DNA of 64,000 nucleotides, taken from Taudactylus pleione. Taxonomy: Eukaryota > Chordata > Amphibia > Anura > Myobatrachidae. Below the pieces are notes generated by a model that searched no databases, had not been told where the DNA came from, and saw nothing but the letters and a program-made list of their open reading frames with translations. A program made the position numbers and the translations under genes. The stretch lies in contig JAUIMM010000016.1 in assembly GCA_031769625.1 (NCBI GenBank), positions 17,189,001 through 17,253,000 of the forward strand. Direction: 5' to 3'. How positions within the stretch are numbered: the first letter of the stretch is position 1; every line of letters starts with the position of its first letter. Of the stretch, positions 23,850 to 34,930 are shown piece by piece.

Positions 23850-24507
23850 TTCACAAACTAGCAACTCTACCCCAGCAAGGTGGGTCAATAAAACATCGGT
23901 GTCAAGTTGTCAATAAGTATGTAAATTTGGGAATTACTATCAAAAAGAGAAACAAGCTTCTTCACACTAATATGATGGTTGAAGGCTAACAAAGTTTTCA
24001 GTACAAAACTCAAAAATTCTGTTATAAAATGAAATACAAACTCATAATATGAATAATATATGGATTTCATTAAAAATGTTAGCGTTTTTAAATTCAGTAA
24101 CATTGTATATGTTTGCATATTTTCCTATCTATTTGCATACATGTTTGCATATATCCTGTGAAGATGAGCATTAATTATACTTTAAAATCAATTTCAAAAT
24201 GATACTAAGGATGTTTCTTGCATTTTAAAACGGTAATGAAGATTTTTCCTTTTGTATGCTATCTTTGAGGAAAACAGCCTTGAAATCAACAGTATTGTGG
24301 GTGGATTAAAAGGGAAATGTTTGTCTACATGGCCGATTAGGAAGATGAAACACCACAATATTCTTCCATAGATACTTCACCATTTAAATATTATAATGTT
24401 TCTAATGAACAAAGGTAATGAAGTAATTAAACTGACAACTTGTGGCTAAGAAGAAGGTACTAGGGACTGGTGCCACTTGAAAAGGACTGAAAGTTTTACA
24501 GCCACTG
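23850..24507. other. AT-rich DNA without recognised features
   Basis: Contains repeated 'tgtttgcatat' words near 24110-24150 but no arrays, inverted ends or credible frame. Confidence 0.45.
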
Positions 24508-25119
24508 CTTCCTGGTAGGGGTGTGCACCGGCCACTTTTCGTGTTTTGTGTTTTGGTTTTGGATCTGGATCTTTCTTCGTGTTTTGGATCTGGATTGGTT
24601 TTGCCAAAACCACCCTTCCGTGTTTTGGGTTCTGGGTTTTGTGTTTTGGATCTGGATTTTTTCTTAAAAAATAAAAAAAAACGCTAAAATCACATAAAAT
24701 GGGCCTTTTTTTGTTCCTACGCTATTAATAACCCCAATAACATTAATTTCCACTCATTTCCACTCTATTCTGAACACCTCACACCTCACAATATTGTTTT
24801 TAGGCCAAAAGGTTGCACCGAGGTAGCTGGATGACTATGCTAAGCGACACAAGTGGGCGGCACAAACACATGGCCCATCTAGGAGTGGCACTGCAGTGGC
24901 AGACAGGAAGCCAATCAGCGTTATGGTGCTCATTTGCATGTAGCACGAACCCGGGAGATCCGTGCTACATGCATCTGTGTGATTGGCACAGAGCAATGAC
25001 AGGTCCGTGAGACCCGTCTGTGCTGCTGTGGTAAAAAAAAAAAAAAAAACTTGTGTAAAAAAAGAAAAAAATGGCGTGCACCCCCCCAAAAAAGAGCGAC
25101 CAGCCCCGGGCATTAGTAA

Positions 25120-25360
25120 CCCAGTGCTGGATGTGCTTAAATACAGGGGACAAACGACGTAGGGGTCCCCTGTACTTAAGCACAACCAGCACCGGGCTAG
25201 TCAGAACCAGCGCTGGTTGCCAAAATACGGGGGACAAACGATGTAGGGGTCCCCCGTATTCTGCGCAACCAGCTCTGGGCTCTGATCCGGTCCTGGTTCT
25301 GGAAATACAGGGGAAAAAATTAGTAGGGTTCCCCTGTATGTTCCAGAACCAGCACTGGAC
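25120..25360. repeat. Palindromic 'GTCCCC..GGGGAC' repeat units
   Basis: Three consecutive dyads: ATACAGGGGACAAACGACG with its inverse GTCCCCTGTACTT, ATACGGGGGACAAACGATG with GTCCCCCGTATT, and AATACAGGGG with CCCCTGTAT. Each is flanked by 'accagcnctgg'. A lone relative lies at about 62000-62110 (GTCCCCTGTATTTAGCAC). Confidence 0.75.
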
Positions 25361-25651
25361 TTTTTCTAGCGGGGGGCTGATGCCACAGCCAGGGGAGCCC
25401 TTTCACCGGGCCCCCCAGCCGCAGCATCAGCCCTGACCGCTAGTCAGCCCAGGCCGGGGATCCCTGGAGAGCTGGGGACCCCCCCAATAAAGGGGTCACC
25501 CTCTCCAGGGCACCCCAGGCCCAGGCTGATAGCCCGGGGCTATCCCCGCCACCCCTGGTGGCGGTGGGTGGCGGGTTGATTGTGTGGTGTGGTGTAAATA
25601 AAGAATATCAAACATTGTCTTTACAAGTAGAACTGCAAGTCCCAGCTAGCC

Positions 25652-25701
25652 TGCCCTGCATGCTGGTACTTGGAGAACCACAAGTACCAGCATGCAGGGC
25701 A
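25652..25701. repeat. Perfect 20 bp hairpin, 10 nt loop
   Basis: TGCCCTGCATGCTGGTACTT pairs perfectly with AAGTACCAGCATGCAGGGCA around the loop GGAGAACCAC. It sits inside hAT element 2 and is likely part of a captured MITE. Confidence 0.85.
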
Positions 25702-26755
25702 TTAAAGGCCCACTAGTACCTGTAGCTCACCTGTAAAAAAAATGTTTAAAAAAACACAGGACACACACACCGTGACAGTATAAGTTTATTAAACATACAT
25801 ACACACACACACACATGTACACATACTCACCTATGTAACATCGTCCACTTGTCCGGTAAAGTATCCATAGGGGACCTGTGAAAAAAAACATACTCACCAT
25901 CTCCTATGCGAGGTTCTGTCCTCTTCGTTCCAAAGTAGGCATCCACGGACTTGGCAAAAAAACAAAACGAAAACGCGATCCACGAACTTAGTACCGTTCT
26001 ATAGAACGGTACTTCCCGAATGAGAGCTTAGCGGCGGGGTATCACCATGGAAACCCCGCTGCTAAGCGTTCATTGGCTGAGAGAGGCCATCTCCCGTCTC
26101 TCAGCCAATGAACGGCTCCCTCCATTGTAGTCAATGGTGGGAACCGCAGGGTAAACTTTAATAACCTTGCGGCCATTTTTTTCTTTTTTTACACAGGTTT
26201 TTTTTTTTTTTTTTTACCACAGCAGCACAGACGGGTCTCACGGACCCGTCAGTGCTCTGTGTCAATGACACAGATGCAAGTAGCATGGATCTCCTGGTCC
26301 GTGCGTGCATCTGTGTCATTGAAATACACAGCAGCACAGACGGGTCTCACTGACCCATCTGTGCTCTGTGTCACTGTCAGTCACACAGATGCATGTAGCA
26401 CGGATCTCACGAGTCCGTGCTACATGCAAATGAGCACCATAATGCTGATTGGCTGAGAGCCGTGACAGACGGCTCTGTCAGCCAATCAGCACTTTGCCCA
26501 GTAAAGGCAAAGGCATTTTTTTTTAAATGGCCGCTCGAGGCAAAACCTCGAGATCCGACAGCAGATCTCGAGGTTTTGCCTCGGGAGAGGGATCCGGGGC
26601 AGACAGGGGGATCCGAGCTTGGGCTCGGATCGCCCCGGATCCCCGAAGTTCGGGTGGGTTCGGTTCTCAGGGAACCGAACCCGCTCATCCCTACTTCCTG
26701 GTGGGTTGCAGGTGAACATTTAAAATGGCACCCACAGTCAGTGTAAAGTCGAAAG

Positions 26756-26985
26756 GCGGGAACACACTAGACGATATGTCGCCCGTTCCTGCGGATCAGA
26801 GCGAAATATTGTCCACATTGGCCAGTGTGTACCCACTATGCATGACCATGTGCGCTCCCGTGGGTCATCCATCGGGGTCGTTCGATCGACCTGCACGTAG
26901 AGCCAATGGAACGACCCAGATGCTGACGCCAATGATAAATGTAAATTGTGATCCGCGCTCAACAAAGGTTCCGTAGATTGCGGGA
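26756..26985. repeat. Probable MITE fragment, 'ACACACTAGACGATAT' end
   Basis: GGGAACACACTAGACGATAT resembles the left end of the fragment at 45128 (GGTACACACTACACACTAG...). The segment contains GTCGTTCGATCGACCT dyads. The right end is unclear. Confidence 0.45.
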
Positions 26986-27284
26986 GCAGCTGAGTACTGG
27001 AGATGTCCTTACTCCAAAGGACGGATAAATGTGGTAATTGTGTACTAAGCACTCACCTGATGTTCAGTGGATGGCTTAAAAGGGCAAAGGTGTGACTAAG
27101 TACTCCTAAAAATATAAATGAATATTAATGACCAAATGGGATATGTACAGTATATGACGTTATCTTAGAAGACACAGTGCTCCAATATAAACAACTGATT
27201 TTATAAAATCCCATGGAGTGTCAATGGTTGCCAGGGATATTAGCAGGCTCCTTTAGGGTGCCTCTATCTGTAGTCTTTAATAGA

Positions 27285-27600
27285 CATTACGTCTCCCTCT
27301 GGACACCTATGGTGTGGCAACCCATCTTGAAATCGGTATATGGAGTTAACAGGGTGGTGAGTGTGCCCCTTTAGAGGGTTACTCTCTGTATGTCAAAGAC
27401 TTCACCCTATGTACACTGAAGATGTGTAACTACGAAACCTAATGTGCCCTCTGGACACCTGTGGTGTAGCAACCTGTCTTGAATTGGTAAAAGGGGTTAA
27501 CCGGGTGATGAGTGTGCCCCGTTAGAGGGTTACAATCCATATGTTACCTACATCACCCTATGTACACTCTAGGTGTGTAACAATAAATCCTAAAGTGCTG
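27285..27600. repeat. Two-unit tandem duplication, ~165-170 bp unit
   Basis: CCCTCTGGACACCTATGGTG through TCACCCTATGTACACTGAAG recurs as CCCTCTGGACACCTGTGGTG through TCACCCTATGTACACTCTAG. The units differ at roughly one position in eight. Internal dyads around GTGTGCCCC.TTAGAGGGTTAC are conserved in both. Confidence 0.8.
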
Positions 27601-28275
27601 TACAAACAACGGGATGTAAGAAGACCTTTATGTAATAAGGGTCCCTTTCCGTATGTACAATATGTCATACGTTGCCCTCACTGTTCATTCAGTCAAAGTT
27701 TTGTAACAGTGCAATTGTAGTGTGTACAGCCGCGGCGTCCCGCGTATGAGCTTACCGGTCAGATGGGAGTCCATACAAAGTCCCCAGTTCATGATGGTGG
27801 GATAATGTGGAATCTGCTCCTTCCAGGTCCCGGACGCTGTAGCTGTCAGCGGGGTGGACCTGTTATGTGCCTTATGACACTGGCATAGTGGATGGAGCTG
27901 ATGCTCTACATATTGGGCGGACGGTCACCATATTTTGTATACCGCCCGCCCAATATATTGTGTGGTCAGGCGTCAAATCTCTGGGTACACACATTGGCAA
28001 GTGTGTCCCTTACATTATACTGACTGTGGATTGATCCCTTCTAAACTTTTCATATGCATCCTGCCGGGAAGCAGCGTCTTACAAAAGTCTCATGAATCCA
28101 AGTATTTTGGTTTCCCTATTTTATGCCTATTCAAAAATACATAACTTTATTGAATCTCATAAATGTACAGTTCCTTCCATTTGTTTAAAATCTATGCACA
28201 GTCAGGACCTTAATTACTGTATGTGGAAAGCATGTCAGCTTTTGTAAATTAGAATATAGACATACTTTTCAGTTG

Positions 28276-28286
28276 AGGACTATATA
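28276..28286 (+). promoter_or_regulatory. TATA-box-like motif upstream of an unassigned frame
   Basis: ACTATATAAAAGC is a good match to the vertebrate TATA consensus. It lies about 70 bp before the Met of the frame at 28349. There is no other evidence of promoter activity, and AT-rich DNA makes chance matches common. Confidence 0.25.
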
Positions 28287-28348
28287 AAAGCAAAGCTCAG
28301 TGCCACAGCCAGCCTCACTGCTACCTGCCACTCTGCCCATGTGACGTC

Positions 28349-28825
28349 ATGATGTCACAAAGAGGAGTCTGGGACCACAAAGCTGAGTGCCTAAGAGACA
28401 GCTCTCCAGGCTGCAGGGTGTCGTTCGAGACGTCAAATACAGGTGTCACTGTGGCAGTGACAGTTCCACACCATCGGCCTTACATCCTGGGTTACAGCAC
28501 TGCTTACACATCCCTGGTTACAATCCTGGCAACACAGTTAGACAAAGTGGTATGTCAATTCTGGCAGCAGTTTTGGCAAGAGCCTCGAGGACCAAAAGTA
28601 TTAGGCCCCTTCTGCTATCATTATATGCTATGCTATGCGTGCTTAGGAATGCTCATCTGCTTTCCTTCTCCTTTCCAGCAAAGGATCCACAGAACGGGGT
28701 GTACAATTCTGTTCGGGTTGCTACCATTTTTCAAAGAGGATATGTTAGCTGGCACCATTAGAAAAATGATGAGCCACACGGCGAGTCGGACAAAACTTTC
28801 TCTAGATCTCTCTTTTTTTATGTGA
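28349..28825 (+). CDS. Unrecognised 158-codon frame, doubtful
   Basis: This is the longest frame in the window outside transposons and arrays. It begins MMSQRGVWDHKAEC and ends with LSLDLSFFM. It is rich in Cys, Tyr and hydrophobic residues in the middle (YHYMLCYACLGMLICF), but I recognise no family or motif. A second plus-strand frame overlaps most of it, and a splice-acceptor-like TTCTCCTTTCCAG lies inside at about 28667-28679. It could be a non-coding or chance frame; I list it because a TATA-like motif lies upstream. Confidence 0.15.
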   Translation: MMSQRGVWDHKAECLRDSSPGCRVSFETSNTGVTVAVTVPHHRPYILGYSTAYTSLVTILATQLDKVVCQFWQQFWQEPRGPKVLGPFCYHYMLCYACLGMLICFPSPFQQRIHRTGCTILFGLLPFFKEDMLAGTIRKMMSHTASRTKLSLDLSFFM

Positions 28826-28829
28826 AATA

Positions 28830-30700
28830 GGGCATTTTACGCTGGGAACCGGATGGTGACAATGTGATCGCACGTGACCACCCTGACTTCTGAGAGTGTC
28901 ATGGGAGTGTAGTGAGCATGTATCAAAAATTCTGTGCAATTCAGAGACATGTGTAAGGGAAAGGGAAGCTTGTTTCTGACACATTACTTGCACCCAGCAT
29001 GGGGCTGTTGCAAGTGCACATACTAATGATGACGGTTGTGGCAGCTGACGTATGATCGATAGGTGGCACACAGGGGTGTTTTAAGAGAGGAGGGGGCCCA
29101 TGTTCAGACTCAGTATGGGCCTCTTCCTCTCTCTAGCGATGTTGCGGCGGCCAGTGGGTGCAGTAAATTCTGGCTTAGTGCCAGAATCTACTGCGCATGC
29201 ACAGGTCTCTGGGAGAATGGTGCCCATGCAGGTTTCCCGGGGACATCAGAGAAACTGGAATACTGCATTTTCCCAGTGCTTTTTGCGGCATGCCCTGCAC
29301 CCATTATAGATACGCCCCTGGTGACACTGGTGCTACTTGCAGATGTACAAATCCCCACAATAGTTGAACAGAATCATGCATTAGCATAAGGAAGTGAATC
29401 TGGCTTCCATGGCTGCCCGCAACTACAGGGACTTTGCATGTGACTCAGAATCAGCCCTTAGGTGTGGGTATCAAGGGGGCACTGTAAGTACATCTAGGGT
29501 AAGTTTTCCTACAGGCCAGTATAATCTATCCAAGACCTGCTCATGTATTTTGTCTATGGGCCATTTTTAGTACCAGTGGAACATACATCTGTGGAATCAC
29601 TCGCTGTTTTGTTCTTTCACCTTGAAAGGTACTAATTCGGTACAAAAAAGCTATCATTAATTGTAAAATAAATCATGTCCCTAGCAGGCTGGAAAGGCTT
29701 CTTGACTTACTCATGTTTCTTTTTGTTCTGGAAGCATTTCTCTACCCCATTAAATCTAATCACAGCTCCAAATGCAGTTGTCATTAAGCTGTGCCATGCA
29801 AAACCCTGTAGGAAAAAATTGTCCTAGTTCAATTCATGGTCTCTGCCAGTAAGACCTCTCTCCACTGCCTCTTCATGTGAGGCCTTCCTATATGGTTTTT
29901 CCACGGTTTGTCCATCATGCTGTAAGGGCAGCTTTTTCAGACTAGCGTCATCCTTCCTCATTTGGTAATGGAAGATTTAGTCACAGAAAGAAAAGTCTCA
30001 CCTCCAAGAGGAGAGGATATTTTAGCCTTGGCACTATGGCAGCTACTAACTTGAATGATTGACTATAGTTAAATATAGTTATAGTTAAATATAACCGGTA
30101 AGAGGGTTCTGTCATACACCTCAGACCAGGGTGACTTTACTTCCAGGGTCCACTAAGGCCAACATCATTTTTGAGTCCAACTAGAACAACAAGGGCTTTT
30201 CTGTTCTGGGACTCATAGCGCAAGAGGCAGAGTAATCCGGACATTAGGCCCACAAATAACGCACACCTCTACATTCTGGCCTAGTTACTTCCTTTTCCAA
30301 CCTGACACTCTCATGTAAGACCCCATTTGAGCAGCATTGCAGGTATCACAAGTCAGAGTATTAATATGAATTTTTCACATTTGAGTTTTAGGGAACACAA
30401 AATAGTAGAAAAAGCCAAGTGACCAGAAAAAGGAGAGGCTCGCAAGGCAGCCCAACCGAACCCTGGGCAAGACCAATTTTGAAGCTATTGAGACCAAATC
30501 AAATGTCCAGCTGGCCTGTCTGGTACCCATGATTGTGGCCTACTGTATGTGACCATGTTATTCACATTTACAGCATTGGTCATATAAGTGTTTCATAGAA
30601 CCAATGTTGCTATGTTGGGTGACACAACCACATAGTCCACAATCACAATGACCTGGCAAGTTTTTTTTTGCGAGTAGCTGACTTCTTAGGCAGGAGTCTG
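28830..30700. other. No recognisable gene; possible old retrosequence
   Basis: A right-end-like ACTCAGAATCAGCCCTTAG at about 29440-29460 hints at a decayed 'GGCCTGATTCAGAG' MITE. From 29640 to 30540 the base composition is more even than in the surroundings, with a short 'tatagttaaatatag' repeat near 30070. I could not identify a protein family in any frame. Confidence 0.35.
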
Positions 30701-30705
30701 CCTCT

Positions 30706-31121
30706 AATGCAGGCCATATACTAGTGTGATTTCAGGCCGATTGCCCGATTTTCAGTGCATCGTACAATGAATCGTGTGGAAATCGTGTATTTTTCAGGTA
30801 GAATACGATCCGATGCGTGCTCTCGCCACTCTTAAAATGTATTGTATGATCAGATGTGCAGCCCATCATATCTATCGTTATGGTATGCAGATCGTGCTGT
30901 GTATTTGTGCATGCGATGCATCGTGCGTCCAATCGGCGTCATTTCAGTGACATTTTGAAGAAGTGTGTGTTCTTTCAATGACATTCCCTCCTAAACTGCA
31001 GATCGATCGTATCATGAGATCGTATGTACATTGTGTGTCAATCGTGTGGCCAGAGAGTTCAAGGGAAATCGTAAGATGAATCTTATCTTATGCTGGTCGT
31101 ACTAGTGTATGGCCAGCATTA
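30706..31121. mobile_element. MITE (~415 bp), end TAATGCAGGCCATATACTAG
   Basis: The left end TAATGCAGGCCATATACTAG and right end CTAGTGTATGGCCAGCATTA are inverted repeats with two mismatches. The interior is rich in TCGT/ACGA and GATCGTATG dyads, a style shared with the MITE at 21514-21820 and the one at 63072-63385. Confidence 0.82.
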
Positions 31122-31806
31122 GAGCCTGAATCCTATGACAGAAGATTAAAGACAGAAAAAGATAAAGAAAGTTATTTAATGAACCAAGGTTTTTTTTCTT
31201 TGGTACTCGGTAATTATATTGACATTAGTGTAAATCATCAATGCTGCATCCCTACTTCCACTTGAACTACTGTTTTCAAATCTTCAGTTGCCTGGTTGTA
31301 GTGATGAATTACTGAGGCAAACAGCGTGAGGGATATGAAAATAGTATTTCAAAAGGAAGAAGCGGCTCTGCATTACAAATATTGATGCAGTTTTCTTAAT
31401 GCTACTGTTGTGGTAATAACACCTGAAGATGTCATTACCAGAAAAAGGTGTGTAGATTCTACAAACAAGAATTACCACAGTTGATAATTCCATTAATATA
31501 GAGACTAGAACAAAGTTACCTGTAAATCAAGCGCTTCCACTGCAATAACACCCATTTTCTTCAGCAGAAGGGCTCTTTGCCTACTTATAATCAGTCCCTG
31601 AGTATTATATCTCAAACTACCTTTTAAAAATAGGCTGCAGCTCTGGGCCCAGTGCGGTGTGTTTGCCATCCAAGCTAAAATTTGCCAGATGGCCCCTGAG
31701 AGAGATGTAATGAGACTGATGTGAGGATTAATAAAACAAGCCATTAGCTGGCAGTAAGCAAAGAACCAACAGGTAAGTGCAGTGGTCTAAGACAATTACA
31801 GACATA

Positions 31807-32102
31807 GGGCCTGTTTCAGAGCCGCGCGCTCGCGCTGTGCGTTCGCAAGCGCTCCATTGTTCTGCATACGCGCATGCGCACGCTTCGCTCTGCGCGTGTG
31901 CGAACTACACACTGCGATCGCATCCCTCTTGCTCGCCCAGCAAAGGCAGCCCAGGGTAATGAGTGATAGGAGAGGCCGTTTGTGGGTGGTAACAGGGGTA
32001 GGACACTAATAACGGGGGGGTTGGATATGCGAACGCAGGCGTGCCTGGGTATTTAAATGCCGTTTTAGAGGCGTGCATAATTAACAGGCAGCGCCATAGT
32101 CG
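31807..32102 (-). mobile_element. Truncated MITE of the 599 bp family
   Basis: GGGCCTGTTTCAGAGCCGCG starts the copy, which runs inward through CGCATGCGCACGC, GGGTGGTAACAGGGGTAGGA and TTTAAATGCCGTTTTAGAGG. These are the inverse of the right half of the elements at 2612 and 5509. It breaks off about 32102 at GTCGGACTGGGGCATGAAGG, the start of a different repeat. Confidence 0.8.
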
Positions 32103-32104
32103 GT

Positions 32105-32866
32105 GTCGGACTGGGGCATGAAGGGCCCACAGGGGATTGCAATAGTAGGGGCACACTAAAGGGGCGTAACCATCTTTCACCTAGTGAAAAGAGGCATGGC
32201 AATAATATGTGCAAATAGATGAAGGAGGAGTTAACTAGCGATAGACCTCCAATAGCCAGAAAAAGGGTTGTCCTGATTAATAAATAGACCCCACAGAGTG
32301 ACATTAATAAAAAAAATGTGTTTATAGATATGCCAATCCAGCCTTTAACTTTATGAGGATGATATAAATTGAACTACTGAAAATAATCTAACCGCTGGGA
32401 CGGATAAAACGGGTATTAATCCCGTTTTGAATATGTATTATTTTAGGATTTTTATTTTTAGTTTAAACTTGTTTAAATATAGAGTTGATGAGGGCTATAT
32501 TTAATAAGATACATTTTCAATCAATTACATACAGGAATGAACAGAAACAACAAAGTGCAAATAGACAGGGCAAAACATAAATGGCACAAGAAAACCCAGT
32601 AGAGTGAACCCCTGCAAAGACAGCACATAGCCCATAGACTCCTCCACAAGCTACTATTATGCCATCAGACTCCATGGTAACTCACGTTACAAAGTGACAT
32701 AGCAGACAATGAATAACTCCAGTATACAGTCTTCCAAAGCATGACCCGTTCTCAGCAATCAAAACCAACCTTACACAATCTCCATTAGCTCCTGACAGCT
32801 ATACACACACTCGCCACGTCACCCTGCAACATGAGTTACCATGGAATGACTCGCCTCTGCATGCAA
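32105..32866. other. No recognisable gene
   Basis: The first ~120 bp (GTCGGACTGGGGCATGAAGG...) look like the edge of another interspersed repeat. The rest is AT-rich with no support for a gene. Confidence 0.35.
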
Positions 32867-33575
32867 CTATTATGCCATCAGACTTCTCCGTCTACCACTA
32901 TTATGCCATCAGACTTCTCCCCCTAATAACTATTATGCCATCAGACTTCTCCACCTACCACTTTCATGCCATCAGACTTCTCCTAATACCTATTATGCCA
33001 TCAGACTTCTCCGCCTAATACCTTTATGCCTTCAGACTACACCGCCTACCACTATCATGCATTCAGACTTCTCTGCTTAATAACTATTATGCCATCAGAC
33101 TTCTCCACCTACCACAATCATGCCATAAGACTTCTCAGCCTAATAACTATTATGCCATCAGACACCTCCACCTACCACTATTATGCTATCAGACACCTCC
33201 ATTTACCACTATCATGCTATCGGACACCTCCGCCTACCACTATCATGCTATCAGACACCTCCACTTACCACTATTATGCTATCAGACACCTCCGCCTACC
33301 ACTATCATGCTATCAGACACCTCCACCTACCACTATTATGCCATCGGACACCTCCGCCTACCACTATCATGCTATCAGACACCTCCACTTACCACTGTCA
33401 TGCCATCAGACACCTCCGCCTACCACTAGTATGCCATCAGACACCTCCACTCACCACTATTATGCCATCAGACACCTCCCCTTACCACTATCATGCCATT
33501 AGACACCTCCGCCTACTACTATTATGCCATCAGACACCTCCGCCTACTACTATTGTGCCATCAGACACCTCCACA
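32867..33575. repeat. 31 bp minisatellite, about 23 units
   Basis: The unit is approximately ACTATTATGCCATCAGACAC then CTCCGCCTACC. Variants alternate 'actt/acac', 'cgcc/cacc' and 'ttatgc/tcatgc'. Because 31 is not a multiple of three, all three plus frames stay open as rotations of the same peptide (PSDTSTYHYHAI). These frames are artefacts. Confidence 0.93.
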
Positions 33576-33579
33576 TTAA

Positions 33580-34246
33580 TTTACTCAGATTAGAATAAAC
33601 ATGATTAATTCACACACATCCTCACAGTATTGCCCTAGCAGGAAAACTTCTATTCTGTCCAAACCAGGGGCAGCCATATACATGTCTGTGTCTTTTGCAT
33701 CAGTTGTTTCTGGTACTGTATGTAAATGGCACTATAAAGCCCTTCCCTGGTGTACATACATGTGGATGTGCAAGGACTGAGATACCCACTTTCAACGGCC
33801 ATAAACACTAAAATACCGCTTGTTGAGTCTTTAAATGCACCATCGTCGCACCATCGAAACTTGCACCAGAACTATGGCAGATGTTGGTATTCGACTGAAT
33901 TTAGCCCACTATGTGAACGGTTTTGTGTAAATGAATGCAACCACTATCAGCGGCACGCCTGCAACACTAGCAAAATAAAAAAAAATGCTAAATGCTTCTA
34001 TTTAGCCACCCCCATCTTATATCCCAGTCACCACATAGGAATGCCTCATACATCTCTGCTACCGTGCATCTAACTTCTTTCTGTGGCTCTAGACGAGAAA
34101 AATCAGGACGCATGCGCGGTGTGGCTCAGACGCATGTGCAAACGCATATCATTTCTCCACTGCATCCGACCCAGAATTATATAGTACTGTGTGTTCAGGA
34201 TAGCCATCCGCAATGTCGGGGTGAGCAAGTCCATGCCCTATCAGTT
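33580..34246. other. No recognisable gene
   Basis: Three overlapping short frames without domain features. No arrays or inverted ends seen. Confidence 0.4.
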
Positions 34247-34249
34247 TAA

Positions 34250-34535
34250 GGGCGGGATGTACTAAAGTGCAAAATGCGGTAAAACCTGTGAAAATGCCAT
34301 TTCGGGGGTTTTAGTGCATTTTCCATATATACAAAGCACCGAATGCATAATCCCAGTAGGTAACGCCATATTCAGGTGGCGTTACCCAATAGAAGCCTAT
34401 TATCAGGACACTCCCCCTGAGAGGGGTCCAATCGGATCCCTCCCATCACCACCCCTCGGCTCAGGTCCTTCTGCGCGTGCAGATACGAGGAGGGATGTAC
34501 TGAATAGCGGATGTGATGCATAGTACATCTCACCC
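34250..34535. mobile_element. MITE (286 bp), TIR GGGCGGGATGTACTA, TSD TAA
   Basis: The left end GGGCGGGATGTACTA and right end TAGTACATCTCACCC are inverted repeats with one or two mismatches, flanked by TAA at 34247-34249 and 34536-34538. A stem GGTAACGCCATATTCAGG / GGTGGCGTTACC lies inside. The copy starting at 62540 is the same family in the opposite orientation. Confidence 0.85.
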
Positions 34536-34888
34536 TAACTATACAGAAGGTATGTGCAGCTGGGAAATGGAAGCTGTCAAGTCTGGCTGATAACCTAAGC
34601 AGGGGCCCCAGGTCTGCCACCAGAAATTGTGAGGACCAGTACACATTATGCCGGCAAGGCCCCCAGCTATTTGCTCGCCAACCCCCTGCCCCAGACCTCA
34701 TCACCCCACTACCCATGCAACCGTCCCCCATCCAAAAAAGCTATTTAATAAAATGCACTCACATATGTCTGTAGATACAGTATATATATCAGACACAAGA
34801 TCCATTTGAGCAAAGCAATGTCCATAAAGAAATAAAACCGTCCAGTACCGTTTCCACTATAAAGAGCTCTCCTCCTTTGCCCTTCCGC

Positions 34889-34889
<1 letters not shown>

Positions 34890-34927
<38 letters not shown>
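34890..34927. repeat. (TA)n microsatellite
   Basis: About 18 TA dinucleotides directly to the left of the Tc1 element. A matching (TA)n lies at its right edge, as expected when a TA-targeting element inserts in a TA run. Confidence 0.95.

Positions 34928-34930
<3 letters not shown>

Larger units (their letters stand above)
24905..26500. repeat. Inverted-arm insert inside hAT element 2
   Basis: The left arm (about 24907-25035) reads CCAATCAGCGTTATGGTGCT then CATTTGCATGTAGCACG and ends GACCCGTCTGTGCTGCTGTGG. The right side carries the inverse, in part twice (26215-26275 and 26325-26475), ending GCACCATAATGCTGATTGG. Long A and T runs (near 25035 and 26195) sit at the inner edges. I could not assign a class. 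Confidence 0.7.
24516..26693. mobile_element. hAT element 2 (2178 bp), TSD CTTCCTGG, rebuilt interior
   Basis: The left end TAGGGGTGTGCACCGGCC and right end, the complement of TAGGGATGAGCGGGTTCG, are flanked by perfect CTTCCTGG (24508-24515, 26694-26701). The first ~390 bp match hAT-1. The interior from about 24905 to 26500 is different: two inverted arms that begin near AGCCAATCAGC enclose several palindromic blocks. It encodes no transposase, so it is a non-autonomous member that has captured or been invaded by other repeats. Confidence 0.9.

Noticed and set aside
25620..25705. Possible ZNF143-type CCCAGCATGC promoter motif
   Set aside because: The match (GCAAGTCCCAGCTAGC) is weak and explained by the flanking perfect hairpin in a repeat.
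32860..33575. CRISPR-like regular repeats
   Set aside because: There are no unique spacers between units, no cas genes and the context is vertebrate; this is a minisatellite.
33026..33593. Three overlapping frames of up to 158 codons with repeated PSDTSTYHYH peptides
   Set aside because: They are rotations of one 31 bp minisatellite. A unit length not divisible by three opens every frame, so no protein is implied.
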